Assembly: GCA_041166085.1 (NCBI GenBank)
Contig: JBEEFP010000067.1
Coordinates: 186,001-250,000, forward strand
Reading direction: 5' to 3'
Origin: JBEEFP01 sp041166085
GTDB taxonomy: Bacteria > Actinomycetota > Acidimicrobiia > Acidimicrobiales > JAFATL01
Length of the DNA stretch: 64,000 bases
Made by a program: the position numbers and the translations under genes. Shown piece by piece: positions 43,843-52,699 of this stretch; positions within the stretch are counted from its first letter, which is position 1, and every line of letters begins with the position of its first letter. A model generated the notes under the pieces. It saw only the letters and a list, made by a program, of their open reading frames with translations. It ran no database searches and was not told where the DNA came from.

Positions 43843-45323
43843 GCGGCCTCGATGAACCAGCAGCCGCCTTCGACGGCGACGAGGTAGGCGCCTGCGTCGG
43901 TGACGACCTGCAGGCGGGCCCGGCGGCAGCGGGCGGGCGGGTCCCACCAGCGTTCGTCGACGGGCCAGGGGCCGGCCCACGCCGTGACGCGCGCGCCGTC
44001 GATGCGGACCGGTTCGGCCGTGAGCAGTCCCCTGCCGGTGACGCCGACGGGACGGTCGGCTGCATCGAGCACGTCGACGGCCAGCGGTGACGGATGGACG
44101 GTGGCGGGTGCGGGCGCGGGCACGCGGCCGGGCCACGGCCCCTCGAGGGGACGGACGGCGCCATCGTCGTTGTCGTCCCGCGCGTCACCCCACGGCACCA
44201 GCCGCACACGGTCGGCCGGGCCTCGACCACCGCACAGCACTGGCGTCACGACCGCGTCGATGCCGAGCATCCCCTGCACGCGCGCCAGCGCCCGTCCCGC
44301 CCGCTCGTCTGCTTCCGCCGACCCACCCCAGAAGCCGAGCTGCCGCCCGTTGGCGGGGATGACCTCGTCGGGCACGAGGCGGATGAGCGTCAACCCGGCG
44401 GTCGTCGCGCCTGAGCTGATCCAGCCGTCCAACTGCCAGCGCACCCGCTCGGCGATGGCAGCCGAGGTGAGGGCACCGTCGTGACGCCACAGCCGGGCGA
44501 GGGCCTCGCCGTGCTCGGTCTCGGCCTCGATGAGGATGCGCGTGCACGACAGCCCCCGATCGGCCAGCTCGTCGTGCAGCTCGGCGGCCAGGCCGCGCGC
44601 GGCGAAGGCGGCCACGTCGACGCGTTCGGCGGGCGGGTCGAGCTCCTTGGCGACGGCGAGGTCGGGGGGCGGGACGCGCGCCGCCAGTGAGCGCTCGTCG
44701 AGCCCGCGCGCCAGCCGGTGGGCCAGTGCCCCCTCGGGACCGAAGCGGGCGACCACATCCGCGCTCGGCAGCGTTGCGAAGGCGCCGAGGGTGCGGACGC
44801 CGAGGCGCCCGAGCAGGTCGGCCAGGTCGGGCCGTTCGAGGGCGGTGACGGGGAAGGGCGCGAGGAAGGCCGCCGTCTCGCCCCGCGCCACGATCGTTCT
44901 CGCCCGCGCCGCAAGTCCTGCTGCGAAGCGGCTGTCGGCCACGCCGACCGCGCAGGAGATCGGCACCTCACCCACGACCCGCTCGGCCAGCGCCTCGTCA
45001 CCACCGAAGTAGCGCGACGGCCCGCGCGTCGCGAACGCGCAGAGACCGGGCCGCACGATCTCCACGCGCGGCGTGAGCCGCTCGACCGACGCGATCACTG
45101 GCTCGAAGGCGCGGGCGTCGCGCGCGGGATCGTGTTCGACGATGGTGATGTCGGGACAGCGCCCCTGCGCCTCGCGCCGGCGCAGTCCCCGCCGCACCCC
45201 TTCGACGCGCGCAGGTGAGGAACACGCGATCACCCGGTTGGCGTACACCACCGCCGCCGGTTCATCAGCCAGTCCTGCCGCAACGATCGGCCAGTCCAGC
45301 ACCCAGACGACCAGCGTTCTCAC
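43833..45323 (-). CDS. imuB: Inactive Y-family polymerase-like mutasome protein ImuB
   Basis: About 496 residues of the Y-family polymerase fold that acts as the bridge between DnaE2 and the beta clamp. The N-terminal 'TLVVWVLDWPIVAAGLADEP' replaces the catalytic DxD motif of active Y-family enzymes. 'GLCAFATRGPSRYFGGDEAL' near 105 and a HhH-like 'LGRLGVRTLGAFATLPSADV' near 190 follow. Absence of the metal-binding acidic set fits ImuB rather than DinB. The GTG at 45323 is 4 bp after imuA'. C-terminal 'VEGGCWFIEAAYD' is typical. Confidence 0.88.
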   Translation of the reverse strand: MRTLVVWVLDWPIVAAGLADEPAAVVYANRVIACSSPARVEGVRRGLRRREAQGRCPDITIVEHDPARDARAFEPVIASVERLTPRVEIVRPGLCAFATRGPSRYFGGDEALAERVVGEVPISCAVGVADSRFAAGLAARARTIVARGETAAFLAPFPVTALERPDLADLLGRLGVRTLGAFATLPSADVVARFGPEGALAHRLARGLDERSLAARVPPPDLAVAKELDPPAERVDVAAFAARGLAAELHDELADRGLSCTRILIEAETEHGEALARLWRHDGALTSAAIAERVRWQLDGWISSGATTAGLTLIRLVPDEVIPANGRQLGFWGGSAEADERAGRALARVQGMLGIDAVVTPVLCGGRGPADRVRLVPWGDARDDNDDGAVRPLEGPWPGRVPAPAPATVHPSPLAVDVLDAADRPVGVTGRGLLTAEPVRIDGARVTAWAGPWPVDERWWDPPARCRRARLQVVTDAGAYLVAVEGGCWFIEAAYD

Positions 45324-45327
45324 GAGG

Positions 45328-45978
45328 TCACACCCACAGCACCGCCCGACGTTCGCGCGCGGCGGCCCGCCTGCCAGTGGCCACCACCTCCATGCGGCAG
45401 CCCTGCAGGTGGCCGTCGCCCTGGCCCACGCCGTGCCAGTGGGCCGATGCGACCTCGAGGCGCATGTCGGCGCCGTCCCACGGCCCGAGGGGCACGAGCA
45501 CCACGCCCCGTTCGCGCGCTCGGGCGATGAGCTTGCGGGCATCCGCATGACGCAGGCGGTGGGGCGGACGCACGAGGACGACGTCGACGGCGTCGAGCAG
45601 GGCGGCCACCACCGTCGCCCACTGCTCTCCCGGACGGGGCACCAGCGCGAGGCGCTCGAGCACCACTCCCGCCTCCGACGCTGCCACCGCGCCCAACGAC
45701 GGCACGCCCACCGCGGCCACCCACGAGCCGGCCGCCGACGACGCCGCCACCAGTTGCAGGGCGAGCGAGGTCGAGCCCACCACCGACACCGTGCTCCCCC
45801 GCCGCAACCCCCCGTCGGGCAGCAACCCCTGCAGCGGCCCGGCCACCGCCAGGATCTTGTCCTCGGCCAGGGTGACGGGCCCGGCCCGCCCGGCCAGCTC
45901 CCGCAGCTGCTGCTGTTCTCGAGGCAATACGTCGCGGTTTCCGCGACGTACCTCGGGAACGGGTTCGGCCAGGGCCAT
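45328..45978 (-). CDS. imuA: Mutasome accessory protein ImuA'
   Basis: A RecA-like/SulA-related protein of 216 residues, the accessory partner of ImuB. 'LLPDGGLRRGSTVSVVGSTS' near 55 corresponds to a degenerate Walker A (no GKT/S), and the rest follows the RecA core with 'VDVVLVRPPHRLRHADARKL' near 130. The C-terminus is basic, as needed for ImuB binding. The start at ATG 45978 lies 14 bp from a LexA box. The two-gene operon imuA'-imuB faces dnaE2 with a Nudix gene between. Confidence 0.85.
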   Translation of the reverse strand: MALAEPVPEVRRGNRDVLPREQQQLRELAGRAGPVTLAEDKILAVAGPLQGLLPDGGLRRGSTVSVVGSTSLALQLVAASSAAGSWVAAVGVPSLGAVAASEAGVVLERLALVPRPGEQWATVVAALLDAVDVVLVRPPHRLRHADARKLIARARERGVVLVPLGPWDGADMRLEVASAHWHGVGQGDGHLQGCRMEVVATGRRAAARERRAVLWV

Positions 45979-45992
45979 CGACCCGAGTGTAT

Positions 45993-46006
45993 CGAACGCT
46001 TGTTCG
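45993..46006 (-). promoter_or_regulatory. LexA (SOS) box upstream of imuA'
   Basis: CGAACGCTTGTTCG matches CGAAC-N4-GTTCG exactly and lies 14 bp upstream of the imuA' start, in the same position relative to the gene as the box in front of dnaE2. The spacing to the downstream stop at 46026 leaves the operator and promoter squeezed into 47 bp. Confidence 0.88.
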
Positions 46007-46025
46007 GACGGCGCTGGGGGAAGGG

Positions 46026-47588
46026 CTAGGAGTAGCTGTCCCGCCAGTCGTGACCCCGCCGGTCGTGCTCGCCGAGGTCCCGGGCATCGGCCATGGCCGC
46101 CAGCTCGGTGTGGGTGCGGACGCCGGGGCGCTGCTGCGACGCCATGGCCGTCCCCCCGCTGCCGGGGACGACGTAGGGCGGGTTGTAGGCCTGGGGCAGG
46201 CCCGGCGCGGGCCCTGTCTCCCCGTCGAGAGGCACGTTGTTGATGCGCGGGGGCGGGTCGGGATTGGGGACGTCGCCCGGCTCGAGATTGGGCGGAGCCT
46301 TGTCGGGCGCGCTGACGTCGAGCACCTCCCCCGCGTTCGGCGCCGACGCGTCGCGCAGCGTCAGCGGCGCCAGCCGGAAGCGGTACTCGATGAACTTGAG
46401 GATCGAGGTGTGGTCATACGTCCGGCTGCTGATGGTCGAGCGGGCCCACGGCGAGATGGTGATGGTCGGCACCCGGAAGCCGAGGCGCCCGTAGTCCTCG
46501 TTCAGCGCGGCGTTGGCCCGCTCGTCACGCGCCCGCGGCGGGGGCACGTGGTCGTAGAAGCCGCCCCACTCGTCGTAGGTGAGGAAGAACGCGGTCTTGG
46601 GCCACAGCGGCGAGTCGTGCACCGCGTGGTACACGTCGGCGATGAACGCCTGTCCGGCGCGGATGTCGGCATGCGGGTGGTCGTCGTTGACGGGGTTGTC
46701 CTCGTTGATGTGCAGATCGGGGTCGACGAAGTACACGTTGGGCAGCGTGCCGGCGGCCGCGTCCGCGTAGAACTGCGGCATCGATCGGATCTTCCCCTCG
46801 GCCGCACCCTTGATGAAGATGTCGCCCCACAACCCGAGCGTCGGGAGATCGTTGAAGTAGTAGGCCCAGCTCACACCGGCCGCCTCGAGCCGGTCCCAGA
46901 TGGTGAGCCAGTCGAAGCCACCCTGGCGCGCGACATAGGACGTGCCGCCCGCGCCCTCGTCGCCGGTGCCGGGGAAGGCGTTGTCCCTTCGCCCGCCGGA
47001 CGAGGCCGAGTGCAGGTACTCGCGGTTCGGGAACGTCGAGGCCAGCAGGCTGCAGAACCACCGGTCGTGCACGGTGAAGTTGTGCGCCAGCGCGGCCGTC
47101 ACCGGCAGGTCCTGGGCCAGGTAGAAGGAGATGCAGTACGGATCGTCCTCGTGACCTGGTGCCCGCAGGAACCCGTCCATGGCGCCGTTGTTGAACTCCG
47201 CACGACCGCCTTCCCACGAATGGTCGGGGTCGGTGTGCGCGCTGCCGCAGTAGGTGTGGGCGAAGTCGGTGCCCGACGCGCCCCAGCACTGGCCGGTGAC
47301 GAGGTTGCCCTTCGTGTCGGGAACGCGAGGCGGCACGTAGTGCCCGTTGTCGTCGAGCCGCCCGTCCGCGCCCGGCAGCCAACCGAGGTAGTGGTCGAAG
47401 CTGCGATTCTCCATCATCAGACAGCCGATGTGATCGACGGGGTGGTTGCTGGCGAGCGGCAGCTCGAACTGGGACGGACGCAGTGCAGCTGCGCCGACCA
47501 TGTCCCGCGCCTGGAGAACCCGCGGCCAGCCGACCACCGACGTGCCGCCGACAGCAGCGAGCGCCTTCATGAACGTGCGCCTGTTCAT
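46026..47588 (-). CDS. Tat-exported phosphoesterase (phospholipase C / acid phosphatase family)
   Basis: 520 residues of the PF04185 phosphoesterase family. The twin-arginine signal MNRRTFMKALAAVGG is at the N-terminus. The catalytic-domain start 'IGCLMMENRSFDHYLGWLPG' lies near 55, with further conserved 'HSWEGGRAEFNNGAMDGF' near 123 and 'FFLTYDEWGGFYDHVPPPRA' near 335. Substrate may be phospholipid or phosphomonoester. It overlaps the preceding surface-protein gene by 4 bp, and the C-terminal 90 residues are a Pro-rich extension. Confidence 0.87.
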   Translation of the reverse strand: MNRRTFMKALAAVGGTSVVGWPRVLQARDMVGAAALRPSQFELPLASNHPVDHIGCLMMENRSFDHYLGWLPGADGRLDDNGHYVPPRVPDTKGNLVTGQCWGASGTDFAHTYCGSAHTDPDHSWEGGRAEFNNGAMDGFLRAPGHEDDPYCISFYLAQDLPVTAALAHNFTVHDRWFCSLLASTFPNREYLHSASSGGRRDNAFPGTGDEGAGGTSYVARQGGFDWLTIWDRLEAAGVSWAYYFNDLPTLGLWGDIFIKGAAEGKIRSMPQFYADAAAGTLPNVYFVDPDLHINEDNPVNDDHPHADIRAGQAFIADVYHAVHDSPLWPKTAFFLTYDEWGGFYDHVPPPRARDERANAALNEDYGRLGFRVPTITISPWARSTISSRTYDHTSILKFIEYRFRLAPLTLRDASAPNAGEVLDVSAPDKAPPNLEPGDVPNPDPPPRINNVPLDGETGPAPGLPQAYNPPYVVPGSGGTAMASQQRPGVRTHTELAAMADARDLGEHDRRGHDWRDSYS

Positions 47589-48703
47589 CGCGTCACCACC
47601 CGTAGCCGCCGCACCAACACGGCGGCAAGTGCGAGTCCGACGGCCGCAACGGGCAGACTGCGTCCGCCCGTGCCCGGCAGACGGCCGCCCAATGGGGCGC
47701 CATCAGCCCGCCGCGCGGTGGTCAGGGCGAGCACCGTCGTCGCGGCGTCGGCCTTGTCGAGGGCGCAGAGCGCCACCTTGTCCTTGGCGCCGGTGGCACA
47801 GCCCGCGCCGAGGTCGGCGGTGGGACGGCCGTCGACCAGCAGCACCGGCGGCCGGGCTCCGTCGGCCTGCAGTGCAGCGGCGACGACCGGAGCGAGCAGC
47901 GCCGGGCCCGCATCGGTGCCGAACCCGTCGGCCGCCACCGGCTCCACCGGGACGGGGACGGACACGGGTGCACCCGCGGGGTGCTCCTTGGCCACCAGTG
48001 CGTCGGCTGCCGCGGCGGACAACGCGGCGGGGTCGGCGCCCTCGATCTTGTCGACCCGTGAGAACCTCCCCGCCGGCACCGTCACTGCGCCGACGGTGAC
48101 AGCGATGGGCAGAGGCGTCGTGGCCAGTGTCGGCAGTGCATCCCCGCCCGCGAACACCGGCACGCCGTAGGCCGCACCGAAGCCGGCCGCGACCGCGCCG
48201 GCCCGCCAGTCGTTCGCGTCGAAGACAAGGACCCGCTCTGCTGTGCCCGATGGCGCGTCGTGCTCGACGATCGCCTTGCCCACCGCGGCGGCACTGCCAC
48301 CGAGATCGCGCACGTCGTACCCGTCCAGACCGCTCAGCGCGGCACCGGCAAGCCAAACGGTCGGCGGGTCGGCGCCGCCCGGTCCGCCTGTCACCCGCTT
48401 GATCTCAGCCCGCACCAGCGCGTCGCTGGCACCGTGGCCGACGAAGAGCAACGGCACCCGGTTGGCACCACCGCTGCCCGCGAAGGCAGCAGCGATGGCC
48501 GCGGTACCCGGCTTGCCGGGATCCGTGAGCACCACCCCGTGCGCCGACCCACCCTGGAAGTACGCCTGCGAGACGGTGAGGGCGAGGCCGCCGTCGTCCG
48601 TCGCCTGCACGACCGAACCCACCGAACCGGCATCGGCGTCCGCCGCCGCGACGACGGCGAGCACCGCCACCACGAGCACCACCGTCACCGCCCTGCGCCG
48701 CAC
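47585..48703 (-). CDS. LPxTG-type surface protein with cell-wall-binding-repeat-like domain
   Basis: 372 residues with an N-terminal signal peptide ('AVTVVLVVAVLAVVAAADA'), a long Ala/Val-rich domain with alternating strand-helix segments resembling cell wall binding repeat 2 ('ANRVPLLFVGHGASDALVR', 'GYDVRDLGGSAAAVGKAIVE', 'VPVFAGGDALPTLATTPLP'), and a C-terminus with LPGTGG, a hydrophobic helix and Arg-rich tail, which fits a sortase sorting signal. No sortase gene is in the window. Start at GTG 48703, well inside a longer open frame. It is cotranslated with the phosphoesterase downstream. Confidence 0.7.
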   Translation of the reverse strand: MRRRAVTVVLVVAVLAVVAAADADAGSVGSVVQATDDGGLALTVSQAYFQGGSAHGVVLTDPGKPGTAAIAAAFAGSGGANRVPLLFVGHGASDALVRAEIKRVTGGPGGADPPTVWLAGAALSGLDGYDVRDLGGSAAAVGKAIVEHDAPSGTAERVLVFDANDWRAGAVAAGFGAAYGVPVFAGGDALPTLATTPLPIAVTVGAVTVPAGRFSRVDKIEGADPAALSAAAADALVAKEHPAGAPVSVPVPVEPVAADGFGTDAGPALLAPVVAAALQADGARPPVLLVDGRPTADLGAGCATGAKDKVALCALDKADAATTVLALTTARRADGAPLGGRLPGTGGRSLPVAAVGLALAAVLVRRLRVVTR

Positions 48704-48732
48704 CCTGCGAGGGTAGGGCCAAACGGCTAGGG

Positions 48733-49992
48733 CTAGGGGAAGAGGCCGCGTGCGGTGATGGCCTCGGCCACCCGCTCGAGGGCGAGGGCGAAGGCGGCGC
48801 GACGCAGCGATACGCCCAACACGTCGGCCTTGATCCACACGTCGGTGAATGCGGTCTCCATCATCGAACGCAGGCGACTGGCCACCGTCTCCTCGTCCCA
48901 TGGGAAGCCCTGCCGACTCTGGGCCCATTCGAAGTACGACATGGTGACGCCGCCCGCGTTGGCGAGGATGTCGGGAACGACGACGATGTTGCGGCGATCG
49001 AGCACGGCATCGGCCGACGGGAGGGTGGGCCCGTTGGCCGCCTCGACGATCATCGATGCGCCGAGGGTCGCGGCGACGTCCCCGTCGATGACGCCCGCCA
49101 GGGCCGCAGGGATGAGCAGCTCGCACTCGAGCCGGAACATGTCGGACTCGGCGATGACGTCCGCACCCTCGAACCCGGCGACGGTGCCTACCGCGGCGAC
49201 GTGGTCGGACAAGGCGCCGACGTCGAGGCCGCCGGGGTTGTGGATGGCGCCACCCACGTCGCTCACCGCGATGACGCGCATGCCGGCCGACGACAGCAGG
49301 AACGCCAGCGGTCCACCGACCTTGCCGAAGCCCTGTACCACGGCACGACTCCCGGCCATCGGCACACCCAACTCGGTGAACGCCGCTCGCGTGCAGATGA
49401 TGACGCCGTTGGCGGTGCCGCCCGAATGCCCACGGGTGCCCCCGATCGACAGCGGCTTGCCCGTGACGGAGCCGGTGAGGCTCTCCCCCCGCACCATGGA
49501 GAGGGTGTCCATGAGCCACGCCATCACGCGGCCGTCAGTGTTGACATCGGGCGCGGGCACGTCCTTGTCCGGCCCGAGCAGCGGCGAGATCTCCAGCGTG
49601 TAGCGGCGGGTGATGCGCTCGAGCTCGCCGAGGGACAACACGGTGGGATCACACCGCACGCCGCCCTTGGCGCCGCCGAAGGGCAGGTTGGTGACCGCGG
49701 TCTTGAACGTCATGTTGGCGGCCAGGGCGGTGACCTCCGACGCGTCGACGCTCGGGTGGAAGCGGATGCCGCCCTTGGCCGGTCCGCGTGTCGTGTCGTG
49801 GTGCACGCGCCAGCCGGTGAACACCTCGACGGTGCCGTCGTCCATGCGCACCGGCACGGACACCTCGAGGACACGCCGCGGCCGCCGCAGCATCGAGTGG
49901 ACGTCCGGGTCGACGCCCGTCAACTTGGCTGCGTCGTCCAGCCGGTCGAGAACGGCCTGCCAGGGATCGGCGGGGTCGGCCTCGGCGCGCAC
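48733..49992 (-). CDS. Glutamate dehydrogenase (Glu/Leu/Phe/Val dehydrogenase family), copy 2
   Basis: The 419-residue enzyme has the same architecture as the copy at 27610 but is clearly diverged: 'GPAKGGIRFHPSVDASEV' near 70, 'LPFGGAKGGVRCDPTVLS' near 100, 'DVNTDGRVMAWLMDTLSMV' near 150 and 'VVQGFGKVGGPLAFLLSSAG' near 215. Both family members share the catalytic lysine. Different physiological directions (assimilatory and catabolic) or substrates are possible. A 19-bp gap separates it from the Nfu-like gene. Confidence 0.88.
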   Translation of the reverse strand: MRAEADPADPWQAVLDRLDDAAKLTGVDPDVHSMLRRPRRVLEVSVPVRMDDGTVEVFTGWRVHHDTTRGPAKGGIRFHPSVDASEVTALAANMTFKTAVTNLPFGGAKGGVRCDPTVLSLGELERITRRYTLEISPLLGPDKDVPAPDVNTDGRVMAWLMDTLSMVRGESLTGSVTGKPLSIGGTRGHSGGTANGVIICTRAAFTELGVPMAGSRAVVQGFGKVGGPLAFLLSSAGMRVIAVSDVGGAIHNPGGLDVGALSDHVAAVGTVAGFEGADVIAESDMFRLECELLIPAALAGVIDGDVAATLGASMIVEAANGPTLPSADAVLDRRNIVVVPDILANAGGVTMSYFEWAQSRQGFPWDEETVASRLRSMMETAFTDVWIKADVLGVSLRRAAFALALERVAEAITARGLFP

Positions 49993-50011
49993 CCCACCAT
50001 TGTGGCGCTAC

Positions 50012-50323
50012 TCAATCAAATTTTTGTGGTTCTACGCCCGGCAGGTAGTGGATGTAGAGCTTCTCGATGATGTCGCGCAGGCCGTCAGCGGATGCGCCCG
50101 GCGTGAGCTTGATGGTGACGACATTCGAGTAGATGTGGACGTGCTCGACCCCGCCGTGCTCGAGGAGGCGGCGGGCCAGGACGTCGGGTGGGCGCTCACC
50201 GGGGATCTCGTCGCCTTTGCGGTACGCCTCGTGACCCATGCCGGTGAGGCTCCGGTTGAGTTCGAAGCGCACCACGTCGGGATCGGACATCGGCTTTTCG
50301 ACGACGGCAACGGGCTGGCCCAT
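50012..50323 (-). CDS. Scaffold Nfu/NifU N-terminal-domain protein
   Basis: The 103-residue protein matches the Nfu N-terminal (Scaffold_NFU_N) domain with 'PMSDPDVVRFELNRSLTGMG' near residue 11 and C-terminal 'HVHIYSNVVTIKLTPGAS'. It lacks the CxxC iron-sulfur domain of full Nfu. Start at ATG 50323 keeps the family's first beta strand; ATG 50290 is an alternative. It is divergent from the transporter gene at 50364. Confidence 0.72.
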   Translation of the reverse strand: MGQPVAVVEKPMSDPDVVRFELNRSLTGMGHEAYRKGDEIPGERPPDVLARRLLEHGGVEHVHIYSNVVTIKLTPGASADGLRDIIEKLYIHYLPGVEPQKFD

Positions 50324-50363
50324 GAGCGAGTGAATGTACCGCCTGTGGGTACCCTCTCTGCCA

Positions 50364-51491
50364 ATGCTCCCGAGCCAGGACCGGCAGCCCGTTCCCGTCC
50401 GCACGATCCTGGTCACCATCGGGCTGGTGCTGGCGACCGGGCTGATCCTGTACATGGCGGTGCAGCTCTCGCACATCATCACCCTGCTCCTGGTCGCAGG
50501 GTTCTTCGCGGTGGTGCTCAGCCCGCCGGTCAGCTTCCTGGAGACCAAGCTGCACCTGCGCCGCGGCCTGGCCGCCTTCCTCGTGCTGCTCCTGGGCCTC
50601 GGCCTGCTCTCGGGCCTCATGTACAGCTTCGTCCGCCCCGTGGTCGACCAGACCCAGCAGTTCGTCAACGACTTCCCGAGCTACGTGGAGGACGCCCGGG
50701 CCGGCCGCGGCACCATCGGCCACCTCGTCAAGAAGTACAACATCGACGAGTGGGTCCAGAACAACAAGGCCCGGCTGGAGCAGGCCCGCAACGACGCCGG
50801 CGCCAAGATCCCTTCCGTGCTGTCGAGTGTGGCCAGCGCCATCGTCGCCCTCGTCACCGTGCTGGTGCTCGCAATTCTGATGCTCCTCGAAGGGCCGAAG
50901 TTGCAGGAGGGGTTTCTCAACCTCATCGATGCGCCCCACGCGCCGCGAAGACGCGAGCGGGTACGTCGGGTCGCGGGCGACGCTGCGCGCGCCGTCACCG
51001 GGTACATGGCCGGCAACCTGCTCATCAGCCTGATCGCCGGCGCCTTCACCTACGTGTGGTTGCTGATCGCGGGCGTGCCCTTCAAAGAGGTGCTCGCCCT
51101 CTGGGTCGCGTTCGCCGACCTCATCCCCCTCGTCGGTGCGACCCTCGGCGCGGTCCCCGCCGTCTTCGTGGCCTTCCTGCACTCGACAACCGCCGGCATC
51201 GGCACGATCATCTTCTTCGTCGCCTACCAGCAGTTCGAGAATCACGTGCTGCAGGTCACCGTCATGTCGAAGACCGTCGACCTGAACCCGCTGGCCGTGC
51301 TGGTCAGTGTGCTGGTCGGCGTCGAGCTGTTCGGGATCCTGGGCGCCCTGCTCGCCATCCCGGTGGCGGGCGTGATCCAGGTCATCGCCAGGGACATCTA
51401 CGACGAGCGCCGCGGGCGCCTCAAGCCGGAACCCACCGTCGGCACCGACGAGGTGCCGGTGCTGCAACCGAGCGGGGACAACCCGATCTGA
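50364..51491 (+). CDS. AI-2E family transporter (YdiK/PerM-like)
   Basis: 375 residues with about eight transmembrane segments and the family pattern: two N-terminal helices, a soluble segment near 90-140 ('FVNDFPSYVEDARAGRGTIG') and a C-terminal helical block with 'FADLIPLVGATLGAVPAV' and 'LGALLAIPVAGVIQVIARDI'. Substrates of the family range from autoinducer-2 to ions; the export substrate here is unknown. ATG 50364 is preferred to 50334 because the N-terminus then fits the family and leaves a promoter gap. Its TGA overlaps the next ATG by one base. Confidence 0.83.
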   Translation: MLPSQDRQPVPVRTILVTIGLVLATGLILYMAVQLSHIITLLLVAGFFAVVLSPPVSFLETKLHLRRGLAAFLVLLLGLGLLSGLMYSFVRPVVDQTQQFVNDFPSYVEDARAGRGTIGHLVKKYNIDEWVQNNKARLEQARNDAGAKIPSVLSSVASAIVALVTVLVLAILMLLEGPKLQEGFLNLIDAPHAPRRRERVRRVAGDAARAVTGYMAGNLLISLIAGAFTYVWLLIAGVPFKEVLALWVAFADLIPLVGATLGAVPAVFVAFLHSTTAGIGTIIFFVAYQQFENHVLQVTVMSKTVDLNPLAVLVSVLVGVELFGILGALLAIPVAGVIQVIARDIYDERRGRLKPEPTVGTDEVPVLQPSGDNPI

Positions 51492-52699
51492 TGGCGACCG
51501 AGGTCGTCGAGGTCGAAGGCCACATCATCGACTCGCTGATCCTCGCCAAGGTGATGGACGTGATCCTCGCGGCCGGCGCCGACTACCGGGTCGTCGACGT
51601 CGACATCGGCAAGACCAACGCCGACACGAGCCGGGCCAGGCTCGAGGTCGAGGCCGACGAAGCGGTGCTGTCGTCGCTGTTGGTCGAGCTGCAGGTGCAC
51701 GGCGCCAACCGGGTGGCGCAGAGCGACGCCGAGCTCGTCGTCACCGACAGCGACGGCGTCTTCCCACCTGGCTTCTACTCGACCACCAACCTACCCACCG
51801 CGGTGCGGCTGGGCGGCCATTGGGTGGACGTGGGGAACCCGGAGATGGACTGCGGTGTCGTGGTCAGGGACGACGGAAGCGCTCGCACGCTGCCCATGCA
51901 CAGGGTGCGCTCCGGCGACCGCATCGTCGTCGGCTCCGAAGGCGTGCGGGTGCGCGCCCTCGACCGGCCGCGGGGGGTCAGCCCCTTCGAGTTCATGGCG
52001 TCGGAGGTGTCGTCCGAGAAGCCCAAGGCGCTGCTGATCGCGGACGTCGCCAACCGCATGCGTCGAGCGCGCCAGTCCGGCGGCAAGGTACTCGCGGTGT
52101 GCGGGCCCGCAGTGATCCACACCGGCGCCGGGCCCGACGTGGCCCGCCTCGTCCGCGCCGGGTGGGTCGACGTCCTCTTCGCAGGCAACGGGTTCGCCAC
52201 CCACGACATCGAGTCGAACGTGATGGGGACCTCGCTCGGCGTGTCCGTCAGCGAGGGCATGCCGGCCGAGGGCGGGCACAGCAACCACCTGCGGGTCATC
52301 AACGAGGTGCGTCGGTACGGCTCGATCGCCGCCGCCGTCGCGGCGGGCTACATCGACGGCGGCGTGATGTACGAGTGCGTGCAGAAGGGCGTGCCGTTCG
52401 TGCTGGGTGGATCCGTGCGCGACGACGGCCCGCTCCCCGACGTGTACGCCAACGTGGTCGAGGCGGCCGACGCCATGCGCTATCTCGTTCCCGGCGTGAG
52501 CATCGCCCTCATGCTGGCGTCGACGCTGCACGCCATCGCGACCGGGAACCTGCTTCCCGCGGGCGTCGAGACGTTCTGCGTCGACATCAACCAGGCCGTC
52601 GTCACCAAGCTGGCCGACCGGGGCAGCCATCAGGCCCTCGGCATCGTCACCGACGTCGGGCTGTTCATCAGTCAGCTGTGCGAGCAACTGGTTGACTGA
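51491..52699 (+). CDS. LOR/SDH-domain protein (TIGR00300-like), probable ornithine cyclodeaminase part of a split arginine dihydrolase
   Basis: 402 residues. N-terminal 'VVEVEGHIIDSLILAKVMDV' and 'TNADTSRARLEVEADEAV' mark the LOR/SDH bifunctional conserved domain. The second half has 'ALLIADVANRMRRARQSGGK', the Rossmann-like 'LAVCGPAVIHTGAGPDVARL' and 'DVLFAGNGFATHDIESNVMG', as in archaeal TIGR00300 ornithine cyclodeaminase and the C-terminal part of cyanobacterial AgrE/ArgZ. It probably converts ornithine to proline and ammonia, using NAD. The following gene, overlapping by 8 bp, encodes the matching guanidino-hydrolase half. Confidence 0.8.
   Translation: MATEVVEVEGHIIDSLILAKVMDVILAAGADYRVVDVDIGKTNADTSRARLEVEADEAVLSSLLVELQVHGANRVAQSDAELVVTDSDGVFPPGFYSTTNLPTAVRLGGHWVDVGNPEMDCGVVVRDDGSARTLPMHRVRSGDRIVVGSEGVRVRALDRPRGVSPFEFMASEVSSEKPKALLIADVANRMRRARQSGGKVLAVCGPAVIHTGAGPDVARLVRAGWVDVLFAGNGFATHDIESNVMGTSLGVSVSEGMPAEGGHSNHLRVINEVRRYGSIAAAVAAGYIDGGVMYECVQKGVPFVLGGSVRDDGPLPDVYANVVEAADAMRYLVPGVSIALMLASTLHAIATGNLLPAGVETFCVDINQAVVTKLADRGSHQALGIVTDVGLFISQLCEQLVD

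Noticed and set aside
47585..49519. Surface-protein frame extended upstream to 644 residues
   Set aside because: The extra part is the antisense/shadow of the glutamate dehydrogenase gene on the same strand in another frame; the signal peptide begins at 48703.
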